From assembly GCA_030641245.1 (NCBI GenBank), contig DAOWHU010000021.1:1-13234 (forward strand): 13,234 nucleotides of DNA. Reading direction: 5' to 3'. The notes under the pieces were generated by a model. The model made no database searches. It was not told the origin of the DNA and saw nothing but the letters and a program-made list of their open reading frames with translations. Shown here piece after piece: positions 1 to 7,178 of the stretch; position 1 is the first letter of the stretch; each line of letters begins with the position of its first letter. The position numbers and the translations under genes are program-made. The stretch is from a bacterium (GTDB lineage: Bacteria; Patescibacteriota; Minisyncoccia; Moranbacterales; DUUL01).

Positions 1-163
1 CGGCAGACACTGTTTTCCCTTTAAAGGTAACTTCCACCAGAATTTTTCCTTTTCCTTGGGACTTCAGCATACAACTTTCGTCACAATCAGCCGTCGCGAT
101 CCCAGCCGTAAAAAGAATAAAAGAAAAAATTAATGCCGTAAAAATGATTGTCGTTTTTTTCAT
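1..163 (-). CDS. Secreted protein of unknown function, N-terminal part only
   Basis: The first 54 codons of a gene that runs off the left edge; translated here by hand. It begins MKKTTIIFTALIFSF, a two-Lys N-region followed by a hydrophobic core and a small-residue site (ATA before Asp-Cys near residue 25), which is a clear Sec signal peptide. The mature part starts DCDESC, with two or three cysteines, then a Lys/Gly-rich beta-like stretch. I do not recognise the family. The start is supported by GAGAGG six bases upstream, the only good Shine-Dalgarno in the window, and by a promoter and leader hairpin further upstream. Cys at mature position 2 is not a normal lipobox (no L-x-[AG]-C), so an exported soluble or disulfide-bonded protein is more likely than a lipoprotein. 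Function is open. Confidence 0.75.
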   Translation of the reverse strand, partial: MKKTTIIFTALIFSFILFTAGIATADCDESCMLKSQGKGKILVEVTFKGKTVSA

Positions 164-169
164 AACATA

Positions 170-175
170 CCTCTC
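170..175 (-). promoter_or_regulatory. Strong ribosome binding site of the secreted-protein gene
   Basis: On the minus strand the bases read AAGAGAGG, six bases before the ATG at 163. It fixes the start codon. It stands out because the other genes here have no comparable motif. Confidence 0.7.
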
Positions 176-193
176 TTTTTGTTATTATTGTCA

Positions 194-241
194 TTTATAC
201 ACCACTCGAGGACCCCTCCAGATTCTCAAGTGGTGCATAAA
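194..241 (-). promoter_or_regulatory. Leader hairpin of the secreted-protein gene
   Basis: An inverted repeat: 200-210 pairs with 225-235 over 11 bp, with one position that is a U-G wobble only in minus-strand RNA. After one mismatch, 194-198 pairs with 237-241 for 5 more bp. The 14-base loop (211-224) reads on the minus strand with a central GGAGGGG, which resembles a Shine-Dalgarno core. It lies between the promoter at 274-302 and the start codon at 163, so it should be in the 5' leader. There is no U-tract after it, so it is not an ordinary terminator. Confidence 0.65.
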
Positions 242-273
242 TCAATATTTGTCAAAGATCTTCTGAGTTATAG

Positions 274-302
274 ATTAAACTATATTAGACACAGAATGTC
301 AA
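274..302 (-). promoter_or_regulatory. Sigma70-type promoter for the secreted-protein gene
   Basis: On the minus strand TTGACA (302-297), a 17-bp spacer, then TTTAAT (279-274), matching consensus at 6/6 and 5/6. A transcript from about 267 would have a leader of roughly 100 bases containing the hairpin at 194-241. Confidence 0.7.
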
Positions 303-328
303 TAGCATACTGACGAATAGAGCTATTT

Positions 329-451
329 TAGGAATCACGCGTTTGAGTGCAGTTCGAGGAAAATCCGAGTAGTGTATGAAATGTATTAGATTAGTACATT
401 GAAAAGCAACGGAGGATTTGACAAAGAAATGTACCAAACGCATAATTCCTA
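329..451. repeat. Long imperfect palindrome, copy A of the hairpin element family
   Basis: The arms pair in blocks: 329-335 with 445-451, 336-338 with 442-444 (two G-U wobbles in minus-strand RNA), 339-345 with 435-441, 347-355 with 426-434 (7 of 9), 361-366 with 414-419, and 380-385 with 395-400 around a 9-base tip. The left arm 341-362 is identical to the reverse complement of 12125-12146 at 20 of 22 bases, and 416-431 matches the opposite arm of that copy (12056-12071) at 14 of 16. It starts 10 bases past the stop of the Wzz-like gene. There is no U-tract on either side, so a simple intrinsic terminator is unlikely. Confidence 0.75.
418..446 (+). promoter_or_regulatory. Possible outward promoter in the arm of copy A
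   Basis: TTGACA (418-423), a 17-bp spacer, then CATAAT (441-446), 6/6 and 5/6 to consensus. It points rightward, antisense to the end of the Wzz-like gene. No plus-strand gene follows, so it may be an accident of the AT-rich arm or a source of antisense RNA. Confidence 0.35.
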
Positions 452-460
452 TCCTTATTA

Positions 461-1588
461 TTATAACTCTCCTTTTAACAGCTTATTCAATCTCTTCTTG
501 ACCTCTTCGCTACTGGCTTCATATTTTGAATTATTTCCTTCTTTGCCATCACTACCAGCTAAGCCCATTTTCTCGGCTTCTTGATTTAATTCTTCCATAG
601 AAATAAAACCTTTGTCAGTCTTTTCCTGAATTTCTGGCGCAGTGTTACCACTCTCAGTCTCTTTTTCCTCTCGAAAAATAGGCAAATTTTTGGGAGCAGT
701 AGCTCGTTTAGAGCTCGACTCTATCACTTCCGATTGAATTTCTTTAACGATTTCTTTGGGTTGAATAGGCTCATCATCCCCTAAGACTTCTTCAATCTCT
801 TTCATCTCGTCTGATTTCTTTTCTAATTTTTCAGTATCGATAGAATAATCATCTATCACCATTTGGTTCTTTAAATTTTTTCTAATTTTTTCTAGACTAG
901 CCGTAATCTTCTCTGTAGATTCTTTTTCGCTTTTTACTCGATTTTTCCTTTTAAAAGCATTTTTTCGAAAAAGCACCAACTCAAAATCATCGAAAAAATT
1001 AACTACCGAAACTGCACCCGCAATTCCAACAATCAAAGCTAATAAAGAATTTAGTAAAACATTAGGAGTAGCTGATTTCTCGGAAGTAATTGGACCATCG
1101 ATAGTTTTAATTTTGATACTATCTCCTCCTCCGTGATACTTAGAACCTCTAACGTTCAATCCCCAAGCGATTGACTCAGCAATTGCTTCAGCTTCACTTT
1201 TAGATCGATCAAAAGTCGTAATAGTCAAAATTCCAGTATTATTTTCCTTATCAACATCAACAGTTTTTTCCCAAGTTTTCATTTTTTCCTCAGAAAAACC
1301 CGAGAAATTTCTTTTTACCTCAAAAGGAGCATCCAACATATCTTGAATAAAAGATTCTGTAAAAACTACATTAGCGATAATATCACTCAAATACTCCGCT
1401 GATTTAGCAGCCGAAAAAGCGTCCACTTCATCAGATTGGTGATTTTGAATAATTATCATTTTAATCTTTGAGCTATACCGAGCTGGTATAAAGATTGAAA
1501 TGGAAAAAGTAATCGCTACGACCATAAAAACTAAGATCATAACCGTTTGCCACTTTTTCTTTATTTTATTGAATAACTTATCGCTCAT
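461..1588 (-). CDS. Wzz-like polysaccharide chain-length / co-polymerase protein
   Basis: A 375-residue inner-membrane protein with the Wzz layout. There is a short basic N-terminus, a first membrane segment (about 14-35), an extracytoplasmic domain (about 36-175), and a second membrane segment (about 177-199) after a Pro (TPNVLLNSLLALIVG). A long cytoplasmic tail (200-375) is rich in Glu, Lys and Ser. Wzz-type proteins control the length or export of surface polysaccharide. No Walker motifs or Tyr cluster follow, so the tyrosine kinase of Gram-positive homologues is absent. The tail is low-complexity until two predicted helices near the end (about 329-343 and 360-375, EEVKKRLNKLL), which could dock a partner; that is inference. 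It starts 10 bases after the upstream glycosyltransferase stops, so the two are almost surely cotranscribed. The stop is TAA. Confidence 0.72.
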   Translation of the reverse strand: MSDKLFNKIKKKWQTVMILVFMVVAITFSISIFIPARYSSKIKMIIIQNHQSDEVDAFSAAKSAEYLSDIIANVVFTESFIQDMLDAPFEVKRNFSGFSEEKMKTWEKTVDVDKENNTGILTITTFDRSKSEAEAIAESIAWGLNVRGSKYHGGGDSIKIKTIDGPITSEKSATPNVLLNSLLALIVGIAGAVSVVNFFDDFELVLFRKNAFKRKNRVKSEKESTEKITASLEKIRKNLKNQMVIDDYSIDTEKLEKKSDEMKEIEEVLGDDEPIQPKEIVKEIQSEVIESSSKRATAPKNLPIFREEKETESGNTAPEIQEKTDKGFISMEELNQEAEKMGLAGSDGKEGNNSKYEASSEEVKKRLNKLLKGEL

Positions 1589-1598
1589 TTTAATTAAA

Positions 1599-2555
1599 TT
1601 ATTTATTGGTAATAAAACATTTGTTATAGCTTTCCAAATAGTTTTCCGTTAATTCGTCATCTTTAAGCAAAGCCGGAGTGAATTTCCGCATAACATAATC
1701 TCTAATTCTAACGCTTAAACAATTTTCAAGTTGATAAATTTCGCTAAATTTAACCTTGGAAATATAGTCTTGAAAACCATATAGCAACGCTATCATGAAA
1801 CCGTACCGACCATCCAAGAAACCCAGTCTAAAAATATACATCCACACAAATCGAAACAATGAACTACCAGGAACAAAAAACCAAAAATCTTTAACAACCG
1901 CTTTGAAATAATAGAAGTTACTAAAAAATTTCAACCAATCAATGTCGATTCCTTTCTCATTGATTTTTCTCATATAATTAGCCTGATAATCACTATATCG
2001 ATCAAATCTTTCAAAAAATTCATTGAAATTCCGATCACTAAAATGCAATATATCGCCCTTCTCTGGCTTGATATTTAAAACTTTTTCTTTGTCTAAAATA
2101 ATATGAGCGTGGACATCTCGATCCTCATAACGACAACTTTTTTTGAAAAGTCGAATGTTGTATAAAGGATAACGACCACCCCATCTCAAAAATTTTCCGA
2201 AGAAAAAATGTTTTCTAGCAATTCCATAACCATCAAAATTGTTAACTTTAGTGTTCAACAGTATTCTATCGATAGTTCTCCTTAGCTTATTCGTTACCAT
2301 CTCATCACTATCTAAAAGTAAAACCCAATTATTCTGAGCTTTTGGAATAATCCAATTCTTTTGCTTGGCACTATAAACATACTCATGAGTAAAATATCGA
2401 GCATTCCACTTTTCGGCTATTTTTCGAACCTTAGCAGAAAAGGAGGAATCCACTATTAAGATCTCATCTGCCCATTGAACAGACTTAAGCGCTCCTTCCA
2501 TAATCTCAATATCCTCTACCCTGGTAGGAATAATAACTGATAATTTTTCTCGCAT
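1599..2555 (-). CDS. Family 2 glycosyltransferase, WaaE/KdtX-like
   Basis: 318 residues. The N-terminus LSVIIPTR is the GT-A nucleotide-sugar strand. WADEILIVDSS (28-38), QKNW (65-68) and LLLDSDEMV (79-87, the metal-binding DxD) follow. The block FLRWGGRYPLYNIRLF (122-137) and RDVHAH (146-151) are typical of the WaaE-type group, which adds glucose to lipopolysaccharide core in Proteobacteria, although the usual VHE is VHAH here. The C-terminal third has hydrophobic and aromatic stretches (about 210-265, including GFLDGRYGF), suggesting contact with the membrane at the cytoplasmic face. The acceptor cannot be read from the sequence, and classical lipopolysaccharide is not assumed. It is the first gene of an operon with the Wzz-like gene. 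The start follows a promoter at 2603-2630, and there is no Shine-Dalgarno. The stop is TAA. Confidence 0.82.
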   Translation of the reverse strand: MREKLSVIIPTRVEDIEIMEGALKSVQWADEILIVDSSFSAKVRKIAEKWNARYFTHEYVYSAKQKNWIIPKAQNNWVLLLDSDEMVTNKLRRTIDRILLNTKVNNFDGYGIARKHFFFGKFLRWGGRYPLYNIRLFKKSCRYEDRDVHAHIILDKEKVLNIKPEKGDILHFSDRNFNEFFERFDRYSDYQANYMRKINEKGIDIDWLKFFSNFYYFKAVVKDFWFFVPGSSLFRFVWMYIFRLGFLDGRYGFMIALLYGFQDYISKVKFSEIYQLENCLSVRIRDYVMRKFTPALLKDDELTENYLESYNKCFITNK

Positions 2556-2602
2556 ATTTAAGCGGATATAAACTTATAAATATAAAATCAATTGAACTGA
2601 GT

Positions 2603-2630
2603 ATATTAACACAAACAGAGAATTTGTCAA
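2603..2630 (-). promoter_or_regulatory. Promoter of the glycosyltransferase / Wzz-like operon
   Basis: On the minus strand TTGACA (2630-2625), a 16-bp spacer, then TAATAT (2608-2603). The predicted start of transcription is about 40 bases before the ATG at 2555, and it lies just past the terminator hairpin of the upstream gene. Confidence 0.55.
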
Positions 2631-2655
2631 GGATAAAAACCCCTAACTAGCACAA

Positions 2656-2685
2656 AACCAACTAATTCGCCTGAATTAGTTGGTT
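2656..2685 (-). terminator. Terminator hairpin after the site-2 protease gene
   Basis: A perfect 13-bp stem (2656-2668 with 2673-2685) closed by a four-base loop, 20 bases past the TAG stop of the protease gene. On the minus strand it is followed by a short U-run (the last two stem bases plus two, then GUG). The U-tract is weak, but the stem is the most regular in the window. It can form on either strand. Confidence 0.65.
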
Positions 2686-2705
2686 ATTTTAACTTAAACA
2701 AATAT

Positions 2706-3353
2706 CTAGAAAAAACTAAAAATATTAACCCCTACGATATAATCAGAAAATAGTCCCACCCCAAACTGGATCATTGTTCCAAAGACTCCCGAGAATAGAA
2801 ATAGAAATAGAAGCAAAAAAACAAAGCCGTATTGTTCCAATAGTTGCTTAGTGTGTTCAGAAATGGGCAAAAAGGTAAATAATAATTTAGATCCGTCTAA
2901 AGGAGGGATTGGTAGCAAATTAAAGATCATCAATAAAATATTAGTTTGAATAAACAAAGCCAAAACAATAAAAATGAAAGCGGAAGAGCTTACTCCCATA
3001 ACCAACAATAATCTCATTAAAATCCCAGAAATTAACGCTAATATCAAATTGGACAAAGGCCCAGCTATCCCAACTATAGCTGGTCCATATTTCTGATCTC
3101 GCAAATTGTAAGGATTATAGGGAACTGGCTTGGCCCAACCAAAAACAATCCCTACTCCCGAAATAATTAGAAAAAATGGGATAATAAACGAACCCCAAGG
3201 ATCTAAGTGTTTGATCGGGTTTAAAGTTAACCTTCCTGCTTGTTGAGCAGTCCAATCTCCTTGCCACAAAGCCGCTAATCCATGTGCAATTTCGTGTATC
3301 ATAATAGAAAAAATCAAAACAGCGATTAAAACTACTATTAAAAATAAATTCAT
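2706..3353 (-). CDS. Site-2 protease family (M50) membrane zinc metalloprotease
   Basis: 215 residues, mostly hydrophobic. HEIAH (20-24) sits in the first membrane segment and gives the HExxH zinc ligands and catalytic Glu. NPIKHLDPWGS (45-55) and GIAGPLSNLILAL (95-107) are hallmarks of this compact S2P subfamily, and NLLPIPPLDGSK (145-156) supplies the third metal ligand, Asp153. About five or six membrane segments are expected. Enzymes of this family cut membrane-embedded substrates such as anti-sigma factors or signal-peptide remnants. There is no PDZ domain, so it is the minimal form. No substrate is encoded nearby. It is transcribed alone, away from rpmB, and ends at the hairpin 2656-2685. 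A weak promoter (TTGTCT, 17 bp, TAAATT) may lie about 45-80 bases upstream. The stop is TAG and there is no Shine-Dalgarno. Confidence 0.88.
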   Translation of the reverse strand: MNLFLIVVLIAVLIFSIMIHEIAHGLAALWQGDWTAQQAGRLTLNPIKHLDPWGSFIIPFFLIISGVGIVFGWAKPVPYNPYNLRDQKYGPAIVGIAGPLSNLILALISGILMRLLLVMGVSSSAFIFIVLALFIQTNILLMIFNLLPIPPLDGSKLLFTFLPISEHTKQLLEQYGFVFLLLFLFLFSGVFGTMIQFGVGLFSDYIVGVNIFSFF

Positions 3354-3444
3354 TTTTTTGGTTTAATTATTAAATTCATCCCTTAATAAACTTTTAAAGG
3401 AAATTTAATTAATTTAGCTGAAGGTTCATTGAGAGACAAGTCTA

Positions 3445-3473
3445 TTGACATAATCGAATTGAATTGGTACTAT
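3445..3473 (+). promoter_or_regulatory. Promoter of rpmB
   Basis: TTGACA (3445-3450), a 17-bp spacer ending in TGG, then TACTAT (3468-3473): full -35 consensus with an extended -10. It gives a leader of about 70 bases that contains a small perfect hairpin at 3499-3513 (6-bp stem). The rest of 3354-3549 shows nothing else I can name. Confidence 0.55.
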
Positions 3474-3549
3474 TTTTAAAGTTGTTAAGAGACTTTACGT
3501 TTTATTTTAAAACACTTTTTACAAAATTTCAACAAATTAACTAAATATC

Positions 3550-3720
3550 ATGGCCAGATGTTATATCTGCAATAAGCGAGCTCAAACTGGAAACAAACGA
3601 TCTCATTCTAATATTGCTACCAAAAGAAAATTCAAAGTCAATATTCAAACAAAAAAAATTGACGGAGCGAAAAGAAAAGTCTGCGCTAGTTGCATCAGAA
3701 CTATGAACAAAGTAAAATAA
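3550..3720 (+). CDS. rpmB: 50S ribosomal protein L28
   Basis: Found by reading the gap between the protease and mrdA. It encodes 56 residues beginning MARCYICNKRAQTGNKRSH, the standard L28 opening, followed by the ATKRKF block and ending near VCASCIRTMNKVK. Cys4, Cys7, Cys45 and Cys48 form two CxxC pairs, so this is the zinc-binding form. It is slightly shorter than the usual 60-78 residues. L28 sits in the large subunit near the E site. A near-consensus promoter lies upstream and a good terminator directly follows the TAA stop, so it is a single-gene unit converging on mrdA. There is no Shine-Dalgarno; the bases before the ATG are A/T-rich. Confidence 0.93.
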   Translation: MARCYICNKRAQTGNKRSHSNIATKRKFKVNIQTKKIDGAKRKVCASCIRTMNKVK

Positions 3721-3724
3721 AAAA

Positions 3725-3753
3725 ATAGTCCTTTGAGGGGCTGTTTTTTATTT
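3725..3753 (+). terminator. Intrinsic terminator of rpmB, probably shared with mrdA
   Basis: The stem is 3725-3731 with 3738-3744 (7 bp including two G-U pairs in plus-strand RNA) and a six-base loop, followed by a run of Us from 3744. On the minus strand the same stem has two mismatches but is followed by seven Us, so it probably also ends the mre-mrdA transcript, whose stop is 17 bases away. Confidence 0.75.
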
Positions 3754-3769
3754 GACTTTAAAATCCCCC

Positions 3770-5698
3770 TTAATTCCTAGCCTCTACCCTATTTTTGATC
3801 TTAGACCAATCTATTTCTTCTGGCTCTTCATCAAAATATTCTCTCAAAATTTGTTCAGTCGCAGGAGTAGCCCAATCATGACCCTCGCCACCCGACTCGA
3901 TTAAAACTACCGTGGCTATTTCTGGATCGTCAAAAGGAGCAAAAGAAACAAACCAGGAATGGGTTTTCTCTTCAGCTCCAAATTGAGCTGTTCCTGTCTT
4001 CCCGGCCACCTCAACTTCCATATCACTCATACTCACACCAGACCCCCTTGTAACCGTTTCCCTCATAGCACCTTTAACTTTTCTAAGATTATCTCCGCTA
4101 ATAAAATCGCTTCGAATTACTTGTTTTTCTATTTTCCGTCCTTGTCCGTCTGAATTAATTATTTTAGATACTATTTCAGGTTGATATAAAGTTCCTTCAT
4201 TGGCAATCACCGCAATAGCCGAAGCTATTTGCAACGGAGTAACCAAGGTATAACCTTGCCCAATTGACATATGATAACTATCTCCGATGTACCATTTTTC
4301 GCCAATCTCCTTGAATTTCCATTCTGCATCGGGAATCGTGCCAGAAGATTCCCAGGGTATATCAATCCCCAAAATATTACCTAATCCAAAATATTTAGAA
4401 TATTTGCTCATTCTATCAACCCCTAAACCAGCAATATTACTCCAACCTCCCCCAACGGCATAAAAATAAATATTACAACTCTCAGAAATGGCTTTATTTA
4501 AATTAGTTATTCCGTGAGTTTTCCAATCTCGAAAAGACCACTGCCCGACAGAAATGCTTCCCGAACAATTCAAAGTCGTATCTGAATTAATTACCCCTTC
4601 TTCTAGGCCCATTGAAGCTAGTAAAGGCTTAAAGATCGAACCGGGCGGATATTCTCCACTAATAGCTCGATTCAACATCGGGTTAGCTGGATTATTCAAA
4701 AATTCACTATATTTTTCGCTACTGATACCGTCTGCAAATAAATTATTATCATAACCAGGTAGCGACACCAAAGCCAAAACCGCCCCATTTCGAGGATCAA
4801 CCGCCACCATAGAAGCTCCTTTAGCATTTTTGTTTATTTCTAAAACTTTGTTTAACACCTCGAAGCTCTTTTTTTGAAGCTTGGAATCAATATTCAAAAC
4901 CAACTTGTTCCCACTAACTGGGGGGCTGATTCCTAATTCCTCCTTGACGCTCCCGTTAGAATCGACCTCCATTCTCAATCTACCATGTTGTCCTTTGAGC
5001 CATTTCTCATAGGTATACTCCAAACCATTCTTTCCAATATAATCAGTCATCGAATATCCCTTCATCGTTTTCAATTCTTCCTCGGATATTTTTCCAGTAT
5101 AACCCAGAATTGAAGAGAAAACTTCCCCGTCTGCGTATTCTCTCTTAGCTGTTTTTTCTAAATAAACTCCTTGCAAATTTTGTAAATTTTCTATCAAAAC
5201 CAGAGCCTTTTCATAATCAATTCCGTCTTTAAGTAAATATTTTTTCTGGGTTTTTCGATTTGTCCTTTCAATAATAGATTCCACGCTAAATTCATCTAAA
5301 TCACATTCCTCAGCCAAACTTGAATAAATTTTTTTTCGATCCTGATAATTATCAGGCATTTCACTGGGAACAAAAACAACGTCGAAACTAGGAATATTAC
5401 TAGCCAAAATTTCTCCATTTCTATCTGTTATTAATCCTCGAGGGGCCTTGATTTCAACATTTTTAATTCGATTACTTTCCGCAATTTTCTGGTAATAACT
5501 ACCCTTCAAAGCTTGCAAATAAAAAACTCGTCCAACAATAATCAACAAAATTAAATTCAAAAAAAACCAAAAAACGGCCAAGTTTGATCTAATAATATTT
5601 TTTTGATCATTAAGCTCTTCGCTTTGACCAGCAATAGAGGAAAAAGCGATCGGATTTTCAATTTCAGTCCCTGGTTTGAAACGCTTTCTTTTGACCAT
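3770..5698 (-). CDS. mrdA: Penicillin-binding protein 2, elongation transpeptidase
   Basis: 642 residues, a class B PBP. A cytoplasmic N-terminus is followed by one membrane anchor (about 41-62), the dimerisation/pedestal domain (about 65-250, with APRGLITDRNGEILA at 85-99), and the transpeptidase domain (about 265-620). The three active-site motifs are present: S354-x-x-K357 in PPGSIFKPL, S407-C-N409, and K567-T-G-T in AGKTGTAQF. It crosslinks peptidoglycan during side-wall growth, normally with RodA and MreBCD. It starts two bases after mreD ends, the last gene of the mreB-mreC-mreD-mrdA operon. In many bacteria rodA follows; here rpmB faces it instead. A short acidic C-terminal tail (about 622-640) follows the catalytic domain. 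The stop is TAA. Confidence 0.95.
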   Translation of the reverse strand: MVKRKRFKPGTEIENPIAFSSIAGQSEELNDQKNIIRSNLAVFWFFLNLILLIIVGRVFYLQALKGSYYQKIAESNRIKNVEIKAPRGLITDRNGEILASNIPSFDVVFVPSEMPDNYQDRKKIYSSLAEECDLDEFSVESIIERTNRKTQKKYLLKDGIDYEKALVLIENLQNLQGVYLEKTAKREYADGEVFSSILGYTGKISEEELKTMKGYSMTDYIGKNGLEYTYEKWLKGQHGRLRMEVDSNGSVKEELGISPPVSGNKLVLNIDSKLQKKSFEVLNKVLEINKNAKGASMVAVDPRNGAVLALVSLPGYDNNLFADGISSEKYSEFLNNPANPMLNRAISGEYPPGSIFKPLLASMGLEEGVINSDTTLNCSGSISVGQWSFRDWKTHGITNLNKAISESCNIYFYAVGGGWSNIAGLGVDRMSKYSKYFGLGNILGIDIPWESSGTIPDAEWKFKEIGEKWYIGDSYHMSIGQGYTLVTPLQIASAIAVIANEGTLYQPEIVSKIINSDGQGRKIEKQVIRSDFISGDNLRKVKGAMRETVTRGSGVSMSDMEVEVAGKTGTAQFGAEEKTHSWFVSFAPFDDPEIATVVLIESGGEGHDWATPATEQILREYFDEEPEEIDWSKIKNRVEARN

Positions 5699-5700
5699 AA

Positions 5701-6270
5701 TTAGAAAAGTTTTTTAATAAATTTATTGAAATTTGACATCTTAAGTTGAACACTGGGACCAGAAGTGGCCCTAGAAGAATCGCCTCGAAAATGACTCCAC
5801 AAAATTGTGATTAAGACACCACTCAAAATAAAAATTACCATTTCCTTCAAATAGTTTATTGAAAATATAATCAATTCACCGCTCCCTTGTCCCTTGCTAA
5901 ATAATCCCCAAAAAAATACTTCTATTGTATAAAATAAATCCCAGACAACTTTTACTAAAAACCAAAATAGGATCTCAATTAAAATATTGTTTTCTTTATT
6001 TAAAATAATATTTCGAAAGAACCAAACCGAGGAGCCGATTAAAGTAAAAAGGATTAAATTAAAACCGAAAATTTCAACCGAAAAAATTTCGAAAATAAAT
6101 CCTGCCAATAAAAACCAACCGAAGCTTTCTATCAAAGATTTTCTAATCCCAATAATTGTTACTATAATCAAAATTAAATTGGGTATTTGAAAACTCCAAT
6201 CAAGCATTGGTAAAAAAGAAAATTGTATCAGGAAGGAAAATAATATCAAAATTAAATAAATCTTTTTCAT
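5701..6270 (-). CDS. mreD: Rod shape-determining membrane protein MreD
   Basis: 189 residues, very hydrophobic, with five or six membrane segments (roughly 4-22, 28-43, 48-70, 73-88, 98-125 and 137-158) and a short polar C-terminal tail. MreD sequences are poorly conserved, so the call rests mainly on length, topology and position between mreC and mrdA. MreD links MreC and the PBP2-RodA synthase to cytoplasmic MreB. It is two bases from mrdA, which suggests tight cotranslation, and is preceded by a 59-base gap after mreC without an obvious signal. The stop is TAA; there is no Shine-Dalgarno. Confidence 0.88.
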   Translation of the reverse strand: MKKIYLILILFSFLIQFSFLPMLDWSFQIPNLILIIVTIIGIRKSLIESFGWFLLAGFIFEIFSVEIFGFNLILFTLIGSSVWFFRNIILNKENNILIEILFWFLVKVVWDLFYTIEVFFWGLFSKGQGSGELIIFSINYLKEMVIFILSGVLITILWSHFRGDSSRATSGPSVQLKMSNFNKFIKKLF

Positions 6271-6329
6271 CTTGTTTTTTTACTAAAACTACTTCTAAAT
6301 ACTTTTTCTATTTAATAAATCCAGCGAAA

Positions 6330-7160
6330 TTACAATTTCTCAAAAAAAAGCACCTCAGAAGAGGACTCTTTAATCACCCAAACCATTCTCAGGTTATTAA
6401 ATTGAACAGGAAGTTCTAGCGAAACTTTCTGAAAAAGCTGATCTGCTGTCACGTCTACTTCTTTGACATACCCGATCAAAAGTCCTCTTGGAAAAGCCCT
6501 CCCTAAACCAGATGTAATAACCGTTTGACCTTGCTGAATATCAGCCGCTTGAGGAATCATATCCATAATAGCTGAAGTTCCATACTCCCCTTGAACAATT
6601 CCCTTAACCTGAGTCTCTTGAATTTCGGCATTAATTTTATTATTCTTGTCTAACAACAACTCCGCCTCTGAGCTCCCCTCATAAACTTTGCTAACCTTCC
6701 CAACTAAAACTCCCTCGCCCACCACCACTGGCATCCCCACTTCCACTCCATTTTCACGCCCCTTGTCTAAATAGACGACCTTTCGATTTCTTGAAAGTGT
6801 GTGTCCTAAGATTAAACTAGCTTCAGTTTCAAAATCAGTTCGAGAAATCAAATTTATTTCTTCTCTCAAAACTTTGTTTTCGCTTTCGATATCCTTTCGT
6901 TGAGCTAGTTTAAATTTTAATTCTAGATTTTCGTTAAAAAGTTCCTCATTTTGATTCTTTAAATCTCCAATATTAGAAACAAAATAAACTTTTTTATTAA
7001 ACCAATAACCTGCCCCAGAAAAAAATCGAGTAAATGGCTTAGAAATAATATTAAAAACAGATTGCAAAGGCTTGTCTTTTTTGAAACCAAAGAATGAAAT
7101 CACCAAAATTATCAATAAACCGATCACCAGCCAACTGTTTATTTTTTTATTTTTATTCAT
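6330..7160 (-). CDS. mreC: Rod shape-determining protein MreC
   Basis: 276 residues with the classic MreC order: a basic start, one membrane anchor (about 10-25), a coiled coil (about 65-105), then the extracytoplasmic beta-rich domain (about 112-265). Family-typical blocks are VVYLDKGRENGVEVGMPVV (128-146), GEGVLVGKV (148-156), SEAELLLDKNNKI (164-176) and VITSGLGRAFPRGLLIGYV (214-232). MreC activates PBP2 by binding its pedestal domain. It follows mreB by 18 bases and precedes mreD. The protein is close to the usual length and looks intact. The stop is TAA; there is no Shine-Dalgarno. Confidence 0.94.
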   Translation of the reverse strand: MNKNKKINSWLVIGLLIILVISFFGFKKDKPLQSVFNIISKPFTRFFSGAGYWFNKKVYFVSNIGDLKNQNEELFNENLELKFKLAQRKDIESENKVLREEINLISRTDFETEASLILGHTLSRNRKVVYLDKGRENGVEVGMPVVVGEGVLVGKVSKVYEGSSEAELLLDKNNKINAEIQETQVKGIVQGEYGTSAIMDMIPQAADIQQGQTVITSGLGRAFPRGLLIGYVKEVDVTADQLFQKVSLELPVQFNNLRMVWVIKESSSEVLFFEKL

Positions 7161-7178
7161 AAATTTTGATAAAAAATT

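Noticed and set aside
329..451. Palindrome A as an ordinary intrinsic terminator
   Set aside because: Too long and interrupted, and no run of T follows on either strand.
399..584. Plus-strand reading frame with a purine-rich GGAGG-like word near 410, overlapping the end of the Wzz-like gene
   Set aside because: It starts inside palindrome A and is otherwise antisense to the Wzz-like coding region; the protein looks like a shadow translation.
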